A stretch of DNA of 45,029 nt from an uncultured Pseudomonadota bacterium (GCA_937920275.1 CALGVD010000078.1:1-45029); one strand, 5' to 3'. Shown: positions 1 to 8,099, counted from the stretch's first letter. Numbers and translations are program-made. Notes: generated from the sequence alone by a model not told the origin.

Positions 1-89
1 GCAACGGCCACATGATGACCATGGTCAGCCAACGCCTCACCGACGAAGAGAAGGCTGCGCTCGCCAACTACATCCAGGGCCTGCGCTGA
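1..89 (+). CDS. cytochrome c, C-terminal end only (probably cytochrome c4)
   Basis: Only the last 28 codons are in the window, ending with TGA at 87-89. The visible tail has methionines (NGHMMTM) that could include a haem axial ligand. They are followed by the LTDEEKAALANYIQGLR helix that typically closes class I c-type cytochromes. The stop overlaps the dsbA start (TGATG). In many gammaproteobacteria a periplasmic dihaem cytochrome c4 lies directly upstream of dsbA, so c4 is the favoured identity. The haem-binding CxxCH motifs lie outside the window, so family and haem number are inferred from the tail and context. Confidence 0.7.
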   Translation, partial: NGHMMTMVSQRLTDEEKAALANYIQGLR

Positions 90-793
90 TGCGCACGCTC
101 GCCCTCGCGCTGCTCGCGATGATCGCCACCGGCGCGACCCCGCATGCGCTCGCGCAAGGCACGCCGGCGGCGCGCCCCGCGGCGGCACCCCCCGTCAGCA
201 CGCCGATCCCCACCAAGTGGCAGGCCGGCCGTCACTACCGCCTCCTCAACCCTGCCGTGCCGAACACTATCGCGCCGGGCAAGGTCGAGGTCGTCGAGGT
301 GTTCTGGTATGGCTGCGGCGCCTGCTACATGCTCGATCCGTATCTCGAGAGCTGGAAGAAGACCAAGCCCGCAGCGGCCGAGCTCGTGCGCCTCCCGGTC
401 ACCTGGAACGACAGCGCCAAGCGCCACGCGAAGCTCTTCTATGCGCTGCAGGCGCTGAAACAGGACGGGCGCCTCCATACCAAGGTCTTCGACAGCATCC
501 ATCGCGGCGGCAACGGCCTCATCGCCCGCGACGACGCGAGCACGCTCGCCCTGCAGCGGGACTGGGCGAAGGCCAATGGCGTCGATCCAACGGCCTTCAC
601 CAACGCTTGGAACTCCATGTCGGTCGATGTGAAGCTGCGCCAAGCCGATGACCTCGTGCGCCGCTACCGCGTCGAGGGCACGCCGGCGATGATCATCAAC
701 GGCAAGTACTTCACCGACATCAACTCCGCTGGTGGCGTGCCGCAGATGCTCGAACTCATCAACGCCCTCGTCGCTGCGGAAACCCGCCGCTGA
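89..793 (+). CDS. dsbA: thiol:disulfide interchange protein, DsbA family
   Basis: 234 residues. A signal peptide occupies about residues 1-22 (hydrophobic core, then PHALAQ), so the protein acts in the periplasm, where DsbA oxidises paired cysteines in newly exported proteins. A thioredoxin fold carries the active site FWYGCGACY with Cys76 and Cys79. The cis-proline loop is VEGTPAMIING, with Thr198-Pro199. The dipeptide between the cysteines is Gly-Ala rather than the usual Pro-His of DsbA, which should alter redox potential. The start overlaps the stop of the upstream cytochrome, so the two are probably translationally coupled. Length is close to the usual 210-220 for DsbA plus a Pro/Ala-rich stretch after the signal peptide. 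Confidence 0.9.
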   Translation: MRTLALALLAMIATGATPHALAQGTPAARPAAAPPVSTPIPTKWQAGRHYRLLNPAVPNTIAPGKVEVVEVFWYGCGACYMLDPYLESWKKTKPAAAELVRLPVTWNDSAKRHAKLFYALQALKQDGRLHTKVFDSIHRGGNGLIARDDASTLALQRDWAKANGVDPTAFTNAWNSMSVDVKLRQADDLVRRYRVEGTPAMIINGKYFTDINSAGGVPQMLELINALVAAETRR

Positions 794-838
794 GACCGCG
801 GCGCGCGCCCCAGATCGTGCGCGCCAGACGGTGCGCCG

Positions 839-1816
839 ATGATCAGTAGTTTCCTGCTCGACGCCTCCGGCCTGCATCGTCGCGAGGTCGCCCAGGGCAC
901 ACCGGTGCCCGACGGCTCGATCTGGGTCGATCTGCTCGAGCCCTCCGCCGAAGAAGAACAACGCCTCGAGTCGCAGTTCGGCATCGATGTGCCGACCCCC
1001 GAGGAGATGCGCGAGATCGAGACCTCGAACCGCCTCTACGAAGAGGCCGGTGTGCTCTACATGACGGCGACCGTCGTCACCAAGATCGAGACCGACCGCC
1101 CCGAGAGCAGTCAGGTCACTTTCATCCTGACGCCTGACACGCTCGTCACCAACCGCTACACCGATCCGCTGCCGTTCCGCCGCTTCATCGCCTATGCCGC
1201 GCGTCATGCCGGACATTGCGCCACTGCGATCGCCGTGCTCGCGGGGCTGCTCGAGGCGCTCGTCAACCGCATCGCCGATGTGCTCGAGCGGATCGCCGCC
1301 GACATGGACACGCTGTCGTCCGAGGTGTTCACGCCGCCTGCGCCCGGTATGCGTCGCCGAACCCGTGACTACCGCGCCATCCTCGAGCGCGTCGGTCGCG
1401 CGGGCGATCTCAACTCCAAGGCACGCGAAGCCCTCTCCAGCCTGTCGCGACTGCTCGTGTTCCTGCAGCAAGCCGAGCATCCGCAGATGAACACCGAGAT
1501 GCGCCACCGCCTGCGCACCCTGTCGCGCGATGTCAGCCAGATGAGCGACCACGCCGGCTTCATCGCCTCGAAGGTGCAGTTCCAGCTCGATGCGACGCTC
1601 GGCATGATCAACATCGACCAGAACAACATCCTCAAGATCTTCTCGGTCGCCACGGTCGTGCTGCTGCCGCCGTCGGTGATCGGCGCCATCTTCGGCATGA
1701 ACTTCGACCTGATCCCGGCCGCCAGCCAACCCTGGGGGTTCTGGGGCGCGATCGGCCTGATGGTGGTGTCCGCCATCGTGCCCTGGTGGGCGTTCAAGCG
1801 GCTGGGGTGGTTGTAG
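839..1816 (+). CDS. corA: magnesium/cobalt transporter CorA
   Basis: 325 residues. The N-terminal part is the acidic cytoplasmic funnel domain, followed by long helices. The C-terminus has two membrane segments with the signature GMN at residues 286-288 (IFGMNFD), the selectivity filter of CorA channels, and ends with a short positively charged tail. CorA assembles as a homopentamer in the inner membrane and admits Mg2+ and, less well, Co2+ or Ni2+. It lies 45 bp after dsbA on the same strand. I see no terminator between them, but functional coupling is not implied. Length matches the family (about 316-350). Confidence 0.93.
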   Translation: MISSFLLDASGLHRREVAQGTPVPDGSIWVDLLEPSAEEEQRLESQFGIDVPTPEEMREIETSNRLYEEAGVLYMTATVVTKIETDRPESSQVTFILTPDTLVTNRYTDPLPFRRFIAYAARHAGHCATAIAVLAGLLEALVNRIADVLERIAADMDTLSSEVFTPPAPGMRRRTRDYRAILERVGRAGDLNSKAREALSSLSRLLVFLQQAEHPQMNTEMRHRLRTLSRDVSQMSDHAGFIASKVQFQLDATLGMINIDQNNILKIFSVATVVLLPPSVIGAIFGMNFDLIPAASQPWGFWGAIGLMVVSAIVPWWAFKRLGWL

Positions 1817-1817
1817 T

Positions 1818-1823
1818 TATAAT
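1818..1823 (+). promoter_or_regulatory. -10 box of the tRNA-Arg promoter
   Basis: A perfect TATAAT ends 8 nt before the tRNA 5' end, the correct distance for initiation at or just before the mature tRNA. The -35 region falls inside the last codons of corA. TTCAAG at 1793-1798 (19-bp spacer) is the nearest match and is weak. Confidence 0.6.
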
Positions 1824-1831
1824 GACCGTAG

Positions 1832-1908
1832 GCGCCCGTAGCTCAGCTGGATAGAGTACTGCCCTCCGAAGGCAGGGGTCACAAGTTCGAATCTTGTCGG
1901 GCGCGCCA
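1832..1908 (+). tRNA. tRNA-Arg (anticodon CCG)
   Basis: A 77-nt cloverleaf. The acceptor stem GCGCCCG pairs with CGGGCGC, followed by discriminator G and an encoded CCA at 1906-1908. The D arm contains AGCTGGATAGA. The anticodon stem CTGCC/GGCAG encloses the loop CTCCGAA with anticodon CCG, reading the arginine codon CGG. The T arm carries GTTCGAATC. It lies just after corA with its own -10 box. Confidence 0.97.
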
Positions 1909-1940
1909 ACCCACACCCACGCGGCGGCTCTCCTAAACCC

Positions 1941-2816
1941 TCAGCCCCCCGCCACCCGCGCCATCAACGCCCGGATCGCGGTGTTCGCACGATAGCCGGC
2001 GGTGCCGAACTCGCGGTTGATCTCCATGTGGTTGCCGGGATCGGGGACGCGCTCGACCCGCAGACCGGCCTGCTGCAAGGCATCGCCGAACTGCGCTGCC
2101 TGTTCACGCGCATCGATGCGCGATTCGGCGAACACGATCAGCCAGTCGGGCGGGTCCGCGGCGTCGACATGGGCGATCGGCGAGAGCGTGCGCTGGCGGT
2201 CGGGATCCTCGCCGAAGGCATCGCCATAGAGCTTGCGCGCGAGCGGGCCGCGCAGCTTGAATTCATTGGAGACATCGTAGCCGGCACCGTCGAGCAGGAT
2301 CACGCCACGCACGGCGGCGCGGTCCGCGCCGAGATAACGCCCGTCGGTCGCGACCAAGGCCGCGAGGTGCGCGCCGGCGCTGTGCCCCATGATCAGGATG
2401 CGGTCCGGGTCGAAGCCGAGGCGCGCGGCATCCGCGCGCAGCGCGCGCAGGCCGGCCGCGACGTCCTGCGCCTGCTGCTCCACCTGCGCATCCGGTAACA
2501 CCCGGTAGCCGACCGACGCGAACGCCCAGCCCGCCTCGCCGAACCACTGCGGCTTGGCGCGGACCCGCTCCGGACTGCCCATGCGCCATGCACCGCCGTG
2601 GATATAGACCGCCAGCGGCGGCCGCGGGGCGGTAGCGGGATAGACGGTCACCACCTGTCGGGCATGGTCGCCATAGCGCAGGGTCGTATACGCCGACGAC
2701 GCCGGGACCGCAGCGCCGACCCAGGCGGCAGCACCGAGGATCATCGTCACAGTGACCGTTACGGCGACCGTCACAGCGGGCTGTCGGCGGCGGGGCGAGG
2801 GGGTCAGGGTGTCCAT
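1941..2816 (-). CDS. exported alpha/beta hydrolase (esterase/lipase-like)
   Basis: 291 residues. An N-terminal hydrophobic segment (about residues 13-42, rich in alternating Thr and Val) looks like a signal peptide or anchor. The oxyanion-hole motif HGGAW starts at His73. The nucleophile elbow GHSAG has Ser146, and a C-terminal NHMEIN supplies the likely catalytic His. These place it in the hormone-sensitive-lipase/BD-FAE-like esterases. Substrate cannot be inferred. It stands alone on the minus strand between tRNA-Arg and a divergent peroxiredoxin gene. The 142 bp before its start is shared with that gene, and I see no convincing promoter hexamers in it. Confidence 0.85.
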   Translation of the reverse strand: MDTLTPSPRRRQPAVTVAVTVTVTMILGAAAWVGAAVPASSAYTTLRYGDHARQVVTVYPATAPRPPLAVYIHGGAWRMGSPERVRAKPQWFGEAGWAFASVGYRVLPDAQVEQQAQDVAAGLRALRADAARLGFDPDRILIMGHSAGAHLAALVATDGRYLGADRAAVRGVILLDGAGYDVSNEFKLRGPLARKLYGDAFGEDPDRQRTLSPIAHVDAADPPDWLIVFAESRIDAREQAAQFGDALQQAGLRVERVPDPGNHMEINREFGTAGYRANTAIRALMARVAGG

Positions 2817-2958
2817 CCGGTAGATCCGTGGGGTCGGGGGCCAAGTCAGGGATCATCAGACCAGGCACGCTGGAGTTCCGTTCCCCACGATTGCCAAGCT
2901 GTCATCCGTTGCCCCATCATCCCACCCCTCCCCTGCCCCCGCAAAAGGTCGTACTGCC

Positions 2959-3567
2959 ATGGATCGCCTCACCAAGACCGTTTCTGCCTGGACCGTCACC
3001 GCCTCCGGCTTGTTCGCATCAGCCGCCGTGGCGCTCCTCGCGCTCGTAAGCCCCGCGACGATGGCGGCTCCTGCCGCTTCTGCCGCTTCTGCTGCTTCTG
3101 CGGCGCCTGAGGCCGGCCAAGCCGCCCCGGCGTTCCGCCTACAAGATCAGACCGGCGAATGGCGCTCGCTCGCGGATTACCGCGGCAAGTGGGTGGTGCT
3201 CTATTTCTATCCGAAGGACGGCACGCCGGGCTGCACCACGCAGGCCTGCGAGATCCGCGACGACATCTTCGCGTTCCGCCGCGCCAACGCTGCGGTGCTC
3301 GGGGTCAGCGTCGATGCCGTGGACTCGAAGAAGGGGTTCGCCGAGGAGAACAACCTGCCCTTCCCCGTGCTGTCAGACAGCACCGCCGCCACCACCAAGG
3401 CCTACGGCGCGCTGACCAGCTACCCGCAATTCAAGCTCTACAACATCTCCCGCCGCGATACTTTCATCATCGACCCGCAAGGCCGCATCGCGCGCCGCTA
3501 CGAGAACGTCAACGCCGAAGGTCACTCGAAGATGGTGCTCGCGGAACTGGCGAAACTACAGAAATAA
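2959..3567 (+). CDS. exported peroxiredoxin, Bcp/PrxQ type
   Basis: 202 residues. The catalytic domain (about residues 53-202) has FYPKDGTPGCTTQACEIRD with peroxidatic Cys92 and a second cysteine, Cys97, five residues on, the PrxQ/Bcp arrangement. The enzyme reduces H2O2 and organic hydroperoxides using a thiol reductant. Unlike E. coli Bcp, it carries an N-terminal extension of about 50 residues: a hydrophobic segment at 12-36, then an Ala/Ser repeat (ASAASAASAA). This suggests export to the periplasm or membrane anchoring. An AAAGGT Shine-Dalgarno lies upstream of the ATG. The gene is followed by a separately promoted cytochrome gene. Confidence 0.9.
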   Translation: MDRLTKTVSAWTVTASGLFASAAVALLALVSPATMAAPAASAASAASAAPEAGQAAPAFRLQDQTGEWRSLADYRGKWVVLYFYPKDGTPGCTTQACEIRDDIFAFRRANAAVLGVSVDAVDSKKGFAEENNLPFPVLSDSTAATTKAYGALTSYPQFKLYNISRRDTFIIDPQGRIARRYENVNAEGHSKMVLAELAKLQK

Positions 3568-3579
3568 GGCTGGGGCGGC

Positions 3580-3585
3580 TATAAT
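3580..3585 (+). promoter_or_regulatory. -10 box upstream of the cytochrome c5 gene
   Basis: A perfect TATAAT, 33 nt before the GTG start at 3619 and just after the peroxiredoxin stop. The -35 position (around 3557) is poor. Likely promoter for the cytochrome gene. Confidence 0.5.
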
Positions 3586-3618
3586 CCGTCCTATCAACCG
3601 CGTACCACAGGCACCATC

Positions 3619-4134
3619 GTGAGCAAGCAGGACTCCAAGTTCTTCAACATCTTCAGCCTCGTGCTGGGCATCCTCATCGTGATCACGGTGGTGCTGTTCG
3701 CGATGGCGCGTTCGGTGGGTGACAACACCCAGAAGGCGCACCTGCTCTCCGATCCGAAATATGTGGCCGCCGTCGAGGGTCGTGTCGGTGAGGCCGCGGT
3801 GGCCGTGGTCGGGCAGGACAACTCCGCCCTCGCCATCGCGCCCGCGGCCGGCGTCGGCCCGTTGGTCGCTGTCGCGCTGCCAGACGATGGTCCCGCGGTC
3901 TATGAGACCGTCTGTGGCGCCTGCCATCTCAACGGCATCGCCGGCGCGCCCCGCTCCGACGACAAGGCCGCCTGGGCACCGCGCATCGCGCAGGGCACCA
4001 CCACGCTCTACAAGCACGCCATCGAAGGCTACCAAGGCAAGGGCGGCTACATGCCGCCGAAGGGTGGCCGTGTGGACCTCACGGACGAGCTCGTGCAGGC
4101 CGCCGTCGACCACATGATCGCCAAGGCGCAGTAA
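3619..4134 (+). CDS. membrane-anchored cytochrome c5 family protein
   Basis: 171 residues from a GTG start. Residues 8-31 form one transmembrane anchor. A linker of about 60 residues leads to a class I cytochrome c domain with one haem site, CGACH (Cys99, Cys102, His103), and the axial Met145 in GYMPPKGG, typical of cytochrome c5. It should sit on the periplasmic face and carry electrons in respiration. Its stop is 12 bp from the stop of the convergent comM gene. Specific partners cannot be named. Confidence 0.9.
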   Translation: MSKQDSKFFNIFSLVLGILIVITVVLFAMARSVGDNTQKAHLLSDPKYVAAVEGRVGEAAVAVVGQDNSALAIAPAAGVGPLVAVALPDDGPAVYETVCGACHLNGIAGAPRSDDKAAWAPRIAQGTTTLYKHAIEGYQGKGGYMPPKGGRVDLTDELVQAAVDHMIAKAQ

Positions 4135-4146
4135 GCCCGACCCGTA

Positions 4147-5700
4147 TCACCCCTGCTCGGCACCGAGCGCCCGCCGCAGAGCGAGCGCTTCGGCCAGATG
4201 CACCTCCTCGATCGAGGTCGCCCCGGCCAGATCAGCCAGCGATCGCGCCACCCGCAAACACCGATGGCGTGATCGCAGGCTGATCGCGAGCGGTCCGCGG
4301 CCGCTTGCGAGCAGCCGCCCGGCACCCGCAGAGATCCCGAGCCGCTCCTCGAGTCGTGCCGCAGGCAACGCGGCGTTGAGGCAGCCTTGCCGCCGCCACT
4401 GCCGCTCGCGGGCAGCGGCGATGCGTGCGCGCAGCGGCGCGTCATCGCAGGGTGCCCGGGCACGATGCTGGGCGAGCTCCGCCTCGCCCACCGCACCGAG
4501 CATCACCCGCAGGTCGAGACGGTCGAGCAAGGGCCCCGAGATCCGCGCGCGGTAACGCTCCAACTGTGCGGGCGAGCAGCCGCAAGCCGGTGCGCCGCCG
4601 CGCCCACCTGCGTTGTTCGCCGCGTACCCGCAGGGACACGGGTTCATCGCCGCGATCAGCTGGAAGGCCGCCGGATACTCGGCTTGTTGGCCGATCCGCG
4701 ACACCACTACCTGCCCGGACTCGAGCGGCTCGCGCAGCGCCTCGAGCACGCGTCGATCGAACTCCGGTAACTCGTCGAGGAACAGCACGCCGCGATGCGC
4801 GAGGGTGATCTCTCCGGGGCGGGCGTCGCGCCCGCCACCGATGATCGCGCTCGCCGAGGCCGTGTGGTGCGGTGCGCGGAACGGTCGCGGCAAGCGCTCG
4901 GCCGTGAGCCGACGGCGTGTGTCGGACGACGCCCCGGCGATCGAGGCGATGAGGGCGACTTCGAGCGCCTCGCGCGGCTCGAGCGGCGGCAGCAGTGCGG
5001 GCAACCGTTGTGCCAGCATGCTTTTGCCGCAGCCCGGCGGCCCGACGAACAACAGGCTGTGGCCGCCGGCAGCCGCCGCTTCCAAGGCGCGTTTACCGAG
5101 TGCTTGGCCGCAGACATCGGCGAGACTCAGCGTGGGGGGCAGGTCGTCGTCCACCGCTTCGACACACCTCGGTTCCTGCCCGGCGGAGCGGCCCTCGAGG
5201 ATCGCGCAGAGCGCCAGCAAGCTCGGCGCGGTGACCGCCCGCGCGCCCGGCAGCCAACGCAGATCCGCGGCATTGCCCTTCGGCAACACGAGCGACCGCC
5301 CGGCCTCGGCGGCTGCGGCGGCCGCAGGCAACGCACCGCGCACCACGCGTATCTCGCCGTCGAGCCCCAGTTCGCCGAGGAATTCGTGATCGGTGAGGTC
5401 TCCTCGCGGTCGCAGTTGCCCCGAGGCGAGCAGTATCGCCACAGCGACGGCGAGATCGAAGCGACCGCCGTCCTTCGGCAGATCGGCGGGAGCGAGGTTG
5501 ACGGTGATGCGTCCGGCGGGGAACTCGAAGCCCGAGTTGACGAGCGCCGCACGCACCCTTTCTTTGCTCTCCTTCACTTCGGTGCCGGCGAGCCCGACCA
5601 GCGTGAAGCAGGGCAGACCGGCACCGAGGTGCGCCTCGACCTCGACCGGCGGTGCAGTCAGCCCGACCTGCGCACGACAAGCGACGCGGGCGAGCGCCAC
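4147..5700 (-). CDS. comM: ComM/YifB family AAA+ ATPase (Mg-chelatase-like)
   Basis: 517 residues from a GTG at 5700. The reading frame stays open far upstream, but family alignment (ALARVACRAQVGLTAPPVEVEAHL) fixes the start here, close to E. coli YifB (about 506). The N-terminal part is the ChlI/Lon-protease-like domain. Walker A is GPPGCGKS at residues 220-227 and Walker B is GVLFLDELPEF. A cysteine cluster (NPCPCGY ... ACGCSP) lies near the sensor region, and the C-terminus is the Mg-chelatase C domain. ComM acts as a hexameric helicase promoting branch migration during natural transformation. It starts 10 nt after the ubiK stop, so the two form an operon. Confidence 0.93.
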   Translation of the reverse strand: MALARVACRAQVGLTAPPVEVEAHLGAGLPCFTLVGLAGTEVKESKERVRAALVNSGFEFPAGRITVNLAPADLPKDGGRFDLAVAVAILLASGQLRPRGDLTDHEFLGELGLDGEIRVVRGALPAAAAAAEAGRSLVLPKGNAADLRWLPGARAVTAPSLLALCAILEGRSAGQEPRCVEAVDDDLPPTLSLADVCGQALGKRALEAAAAGGHSLLFVGPPGCGKSMLAQRLPALLPPLEPREALEVALIASIAGASSDTRRRLTAERLPRPFRAPHHTASASAIIGGGRDARPGEITLAHRGVLFLDELPEFDRRVLEALREPLESGQVVVSRIGQQAEYPAAFQLIAAMNPCPCGYAANNAGGRGGAPACGCSPAQLERYRARISGPLLDRLDLRVMLGAVGEAELAQHRARAPCDDAPLRARIAAARERQWRRQGCLNAALPAARLEERLGISAGAGRLLASGRGPLAISLRSRHRCLRVARSLADLAGATSIEEVHLAEALALRRALGAEQG

Positions 5701-5710
5701 TGCCGCGATC

Positions 5711-5965
5711 TCAGCCCGCGGGACCGGGCGGGAGACGCGACTCGAGTTCGGCGATCCGACGCTCCAGCGCTTCGAGGCGCGTGCGCGTGCGTTCGAGCAC
5801 ACGCGACTGCGCAGTGAACTCGTCGCGCGCGACCAGATCAAGCCGCGTGAGGTTGGCGCGCAGCACCGCACGGAAGTTGGACTCGAGGTCTTGCTGCATG
5901 CCGCGGACGGCAGGGGGCACGCTCTCAAGGAGTCGGCGCGCGAGATCGTCGATGCGGAAGTCCAT
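5711..5965 (-). CDS. ubiK: ubiquinone biosynthesis accessory factor UbiK (YqiC/BMFP family)
   Basis: 84 residues, MDFRIDDLARRLLESVPPAV at the N-terminus. It has two helical parts ending in a strong coiled coil (VLERTRTRLEALERRIAELE), the BMFP/YqiC pattern. In E. coli UbiK helps UbiJ in aerobic ubiquinone biosynthesis and has membrane-fusing activity in vitro. The start was chosen over a longer open frame because GAGGA lies 8 nt upstream of this ATG and the length fits the family. ubiK-comM divergent from glnK-amtB matches the order known in pseudomonads. Its partner gene ubiJ is also in this window (35409-36023). Confidence 0.9.
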   Translation of the reverse strand: MDFRIDDLARRLLESVPPAVRGMQQDLESNFRAVLRANLTRLDLVARDEFTAQSRVLERTRTRLEALERRIAELESRLPPGPAG

Positions 5966-6264
5966 GGCGTGATCCTCGATGGATGTGGTGGTCGATGGTC
6001 TCGGGCAGCGTCCGCCCGAGGATGCCCCGGAATGACGCAAGCCGCCGCGGCAGGGGGGCCAAAACGGTGCAGGCACCCCCGCCTGCGACATCGACAGGGC
6101 TCGGAAAACCCTGTTTTGCCGCATCCGGGCGATGGCACGGTTTCTGCAACCCCCACCTGCCCAGACGACACACGAAGGATAGCGCGCTTACGACAAGGAA
6201 CGAGAGCGACATTTGTGCCGCGATCGTCAAGATTCACAGCCCCGCCACAGGGGCGGGGATGGCG
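5966..6264. promoter_or_regulatory. 299-bp divergent regulatory region between ubiK and glnK
   Basis: No gene is visible here. Besides the sigma-54 promoter (listed separately) it holds several inverted repeats. CTCGGGC/GCCCGAG at 6000-6020 may fold in the ubiK leader. GGTGC-AG-GCACC at 6066-6077, about 55 bp upstream of the sigma-54 box, contains half-sites resembling NtrC boxes but in the outward orientation. ACAGGG/CCCTGT lies at 6095-6115. The NtrC reading is speculative. Confidence 0.45.
6133..6148 (+). promoter_or_regulatory. sigma-54 (RpoN) promoter of glnK-amtB
   Basis: TGGCACGGTTTCTGCA matches the -24/-12 consensus TGGCAC-N5-TTGCA at every conserved position except one (C for the first T of TTGC). 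GG and GC have the required spacing. It lies 116 nt before the glnK start on the correct strand. Sigma-54 plus NtrC control of glnK-amtB is well established in proteobacteria, so this operon is probably induced under nitrogen limitation. Confidence 0.85.
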
Positions 6265-6603
6265 ATGAAGATGATCACCGCGATCATCCGACCCCACAAG
6301 CTCGGCGACCTCGAGCAGGCTGTGGCGCGGATCGGCGTGCAGGGGATGACGGTCACCGAGGTGCAGGGCTACGGCCGGCAACACGGTCACCTCGAGGTGT
6401 ATCGCGACGCGCAGTACCGCGTCGACTTCACGCCCCGCATACAGGTACAGATCGCGGTGGACGATGGCCTCGTCGAACCGCTGGTCGAGGCGATCGCGAA
6501 CGTGACGCGCACAGGGAAGGTCGGCGACGGAAGGATCTTCGTCGCCGGCGTCGGACAGGCGATCCGAATCCGCACCGGTGAGACCGGTGCGGCGGCGACA
6601 TGA
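6265..6603 (+). CDS. glnK: nitrogen regulatory protein P-II (GlnK)
   Basis: 112 residues, exactly the family length, starting MKMITAIIRPHKL. The T-loop GYGRQHGHLEVYRDAQYRVDF contains the tyrosine equivalent to Tyr51 (QYRVDF), uridylylated in proteobacterial P-II proteins. The C-terminal GKVGDGRIFV region contributes to ATP/2-oxoglutarate binding. An alternative ATG lies two codons upstream (6259). I prefer 6265 because it matches family N-termini and the G-rich ribosome-binding stretch is better spaced. GlnK trimers block the AmtB channel when nitrogen is plentiful. The stop is followed 26 nt later by amtB, so the two are co-transcribed from the sigma-54 promoter. Confidence 0.96.
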   Translation: MKMITAIIRPHKLGDLEQAVARIGVQGMTVTEVQGYGRQHGHLEVYRDAQYRVDFTPRIQVQIAVDDGLVEPLVEAIANVTRTGKVGDGRIFVAGVGQAIRIRTGETGAAAT

Positions 6604-6629
6604 CACTGCAGACACCGGGAGAAACCACG

Positions 6630-7982
6630 ATGACCACCATGACTTCACTCACCCGCAGATGGACGGCCGCCATGCTCGGCGTCGCCGCATTGTCGGCCGC
6701 GCTCGCGCCCGGCCTCGCACTGGCACAGGATGCGCCGGTACCCGACAAGGGCGATACGGCTTGGATGCTCGTGTCCACACTGCTCGTGGTGCTGATGACG
6801 GTGCCCGGACTCGCGCTCTTCTACGGCGGTCTGGTACGCGCCAAAAATATCCTCTCGGTGCTGATGCAGGTGATGGTCGGCTTCTCGCTCATCGTCGTGC
6901 TGTGGTGCATCTACGGTTACTCGCTTGCGCTCACCGAGGGCAACGCGTTCATCGGCGGCCTCGACCGACTGTTCCTGAGCGGCACCTTCGACCCCGCCAC
7001 AGGTTCGTTTGCGACCGCAGCGACCTTCACCGATGGCGTGGTGCTCACGGAGCTGCTCTTCGTGGCGTTCCAAGCCACCTTCGCCGGCATCACCTGCTGC
7101 CTGATCATAGGCGCCTTTGCCGAGCGCATGCGCTTCTCGGCGGTGCTGATCTTCATGGTGATCTGGTTCACCATCTGCTACATCCCGATCGCTCACATGG
7201 TCTGGGGGCCGGGCGGTCTGCTGCTGGAGGAAGGCGCTCTCGATTTCGCCGGCGGCACAGTGGTGCACATCAACGCGGGCGTCGCCGGTCTGGTCGGCGC
7301 CTACATGGTCGGTAAGCGCGTCGGACTCGGCCGCGAGCCGATGCCGCCCCACAACCTCGTGCTCACCATGGTCGGCGCCTCGCTGCTGTGGGTGGGCTGG
7401 TTCGGCTTCAACGCCGGTTCCGCGCTCGAGGCCAACGACTCTGCGGTATTGGCCTTCTTAAACACGTTGCTGGCCACGGCCGGCGCCGTGGTCGCCTGGT
7501 CCGCCGCCGAGTGGATCCTGAAGAAGCATGCCTCGATGCTGGGCGCGGCGTCGGGCGCGATCGCGGGCCTCGTCGCCATCACACCGGCCGCGGGTAACGT
7601 CGGCCCGATGGGCGCGCTCATCATCGGTCTCGTCGCCGGCGTCGTGTGCCTGTGGGGCGTCACTGGCCTGAAACGCCTGCTCAAGGCGGACGACTCGCTC
7701 GACGTATTCGGTATCCACGGCGTCGGCGGTATCGTCGGCGCGCTGCTGACCGGCGTGTTCTACCCGGCGTCGATGGGCGGACCGGGCGGTGTCGACGCTA
7801 CGGTCGGCGGCCAGGTGCTGATTCAAGCCGGCAGCGTCGTGTTGACGATCGTCTGGTCCGCGGTCGCGGCATTCATCGCCTTCAAGATCGCCGATCTGGT
7901 GGTCGGCCTGCGCGTACCGGAGGAATCCGAGCGCGAGGGTCTCGATACCACCGAGCACAACGAGCGCGCCTACACGAGCTGA
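6630..7982 (+). CDS. amtB: ammonium transporter AmtB
   Basis: 450 residues from the ATG at 6630, preceded by GGGAG 9 nt upstream. An in-frame ATG at 6600 overlaps the glnK stop but has no ribosome-binding site. A signal peptide of about 31 residues (ending GLALAQ) is followed by 11 expected membrane helices. Family motifs include FYGGLVRAKN near the N-terminus, the AFAERMRF loop, DFAGGTVVHINAG and DVFGIHGVGGIVGALLTGVF, which contains one of the twin pore histidines. It forms a trimer in the inner membrane and is gated by GlnK. A strong terminator follows. Confidence 0.96.
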   Translation: MTTMTSLTRRWTAAMLGVAALSAALAPGLALAQDAPVPDKGDTAWMLVSTLLVVLMTVPGLALFYGGLVRAKNILSVLMQVMVGFSLIVVLWCIYGYSLALTEGNAFIGGLDRLFLSGTFDPATGSFATAATFTDGVVLTELLFVAFQATFAGITCCLIIGAFAERMRFSAVLIFMVIWFTICYIPIAHMVWGPGGLLLEEGALDFAGGTVVHINAGVAGLVGAYMVGKRVGLGREPMPPHNLVLTMVGASLLWVGWFGFNAGSALEANDSAVLAFLNTLLATAGAVVAWSAAEWILKKHASMLGAASGAIAGLVAITPAAGNVGPMGALIIGLVAGVVCLWGVTGLKRLLKADDSLDVFGIHGVGGIVGALLTGVFYPASMGGPGGVDATVGGQVLIQAGSVVLTIVWSAVAAFIAFKIADLVVGLRVPEESEREGLDTTEHNERAYTS

Positions 7983-8040
7983 GCGCGCTTCACAGAGTTC
8001 CTTTGGTGTCTGATCTAAGCCCCTGACATCAACCCCCCTC

Positions 8041-8071
8041 GGGCGGCGATCGCAAGGTCGCCGCCCTTTTT
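8041..8071 (+). terminator. Rho-independent terminator after amtB
   Basis: A perfect 9-bp GC-rich stem, GGGCGGCGA (8041-8049) with TCGCCGCCC (8058-8066), and an 8-nt loop, followed directly by five T residues (8067-8071). It closes the glnK-amtB transcript and isolates the next gene. Confidence 0.9.
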
Positions 8072-8093
8072 CTTTCCGGGCGGGGTCGCCTGT

Positions 8094-8099
8094 TAAGAT
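8094..8099 (+). promoter_or_regulatory. -10-like box 6 nt before a start codon (possible leaderless promoter)
   Basis: TAAGAT is followed by exactly 6 nt and then the ATG at 8106. Initiation about 7 nt after the box would put +1 on the start codon. No purine-rich ribosome-binding site precedes the ATG, and the -35 region is not recognisable. The same geometry appears at 34139 and 34624. Confidence 0.45.

Noticed and set aside
320-335. CGAC in DsbA as a haem-binding site
   Set aside because: The residue after the second cysteine is Tyr, not His, and the thioredoxin fold with its cis-proline loop is clear.
68-1729. Long open frame (553 codons) on the minus strand across dsbA and corA
   Set aside because: It is antisense to two well-supported genes, its translation is Asp/Glu/His/Arg-rich low-complexity typical of GC-rich shadow frames, and it has no recognisable domain.
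6095-6119. ACAGGG/CCCTGT hairpin followed by TTTT as a terminator
   Set aside because: No gene reads into it on the plus strand, and the stem is only 6 bp with a 9-nt loop; more likely regulatory or chance.
5701-6648. Upstream extension of the comM frame through ubiK and into glnK on the minus strand
   Set aside because: Family alignment sets the ComM start at the GTG at 5700. The extension overlaps ubiK in another frame and reads antisense through glnK.
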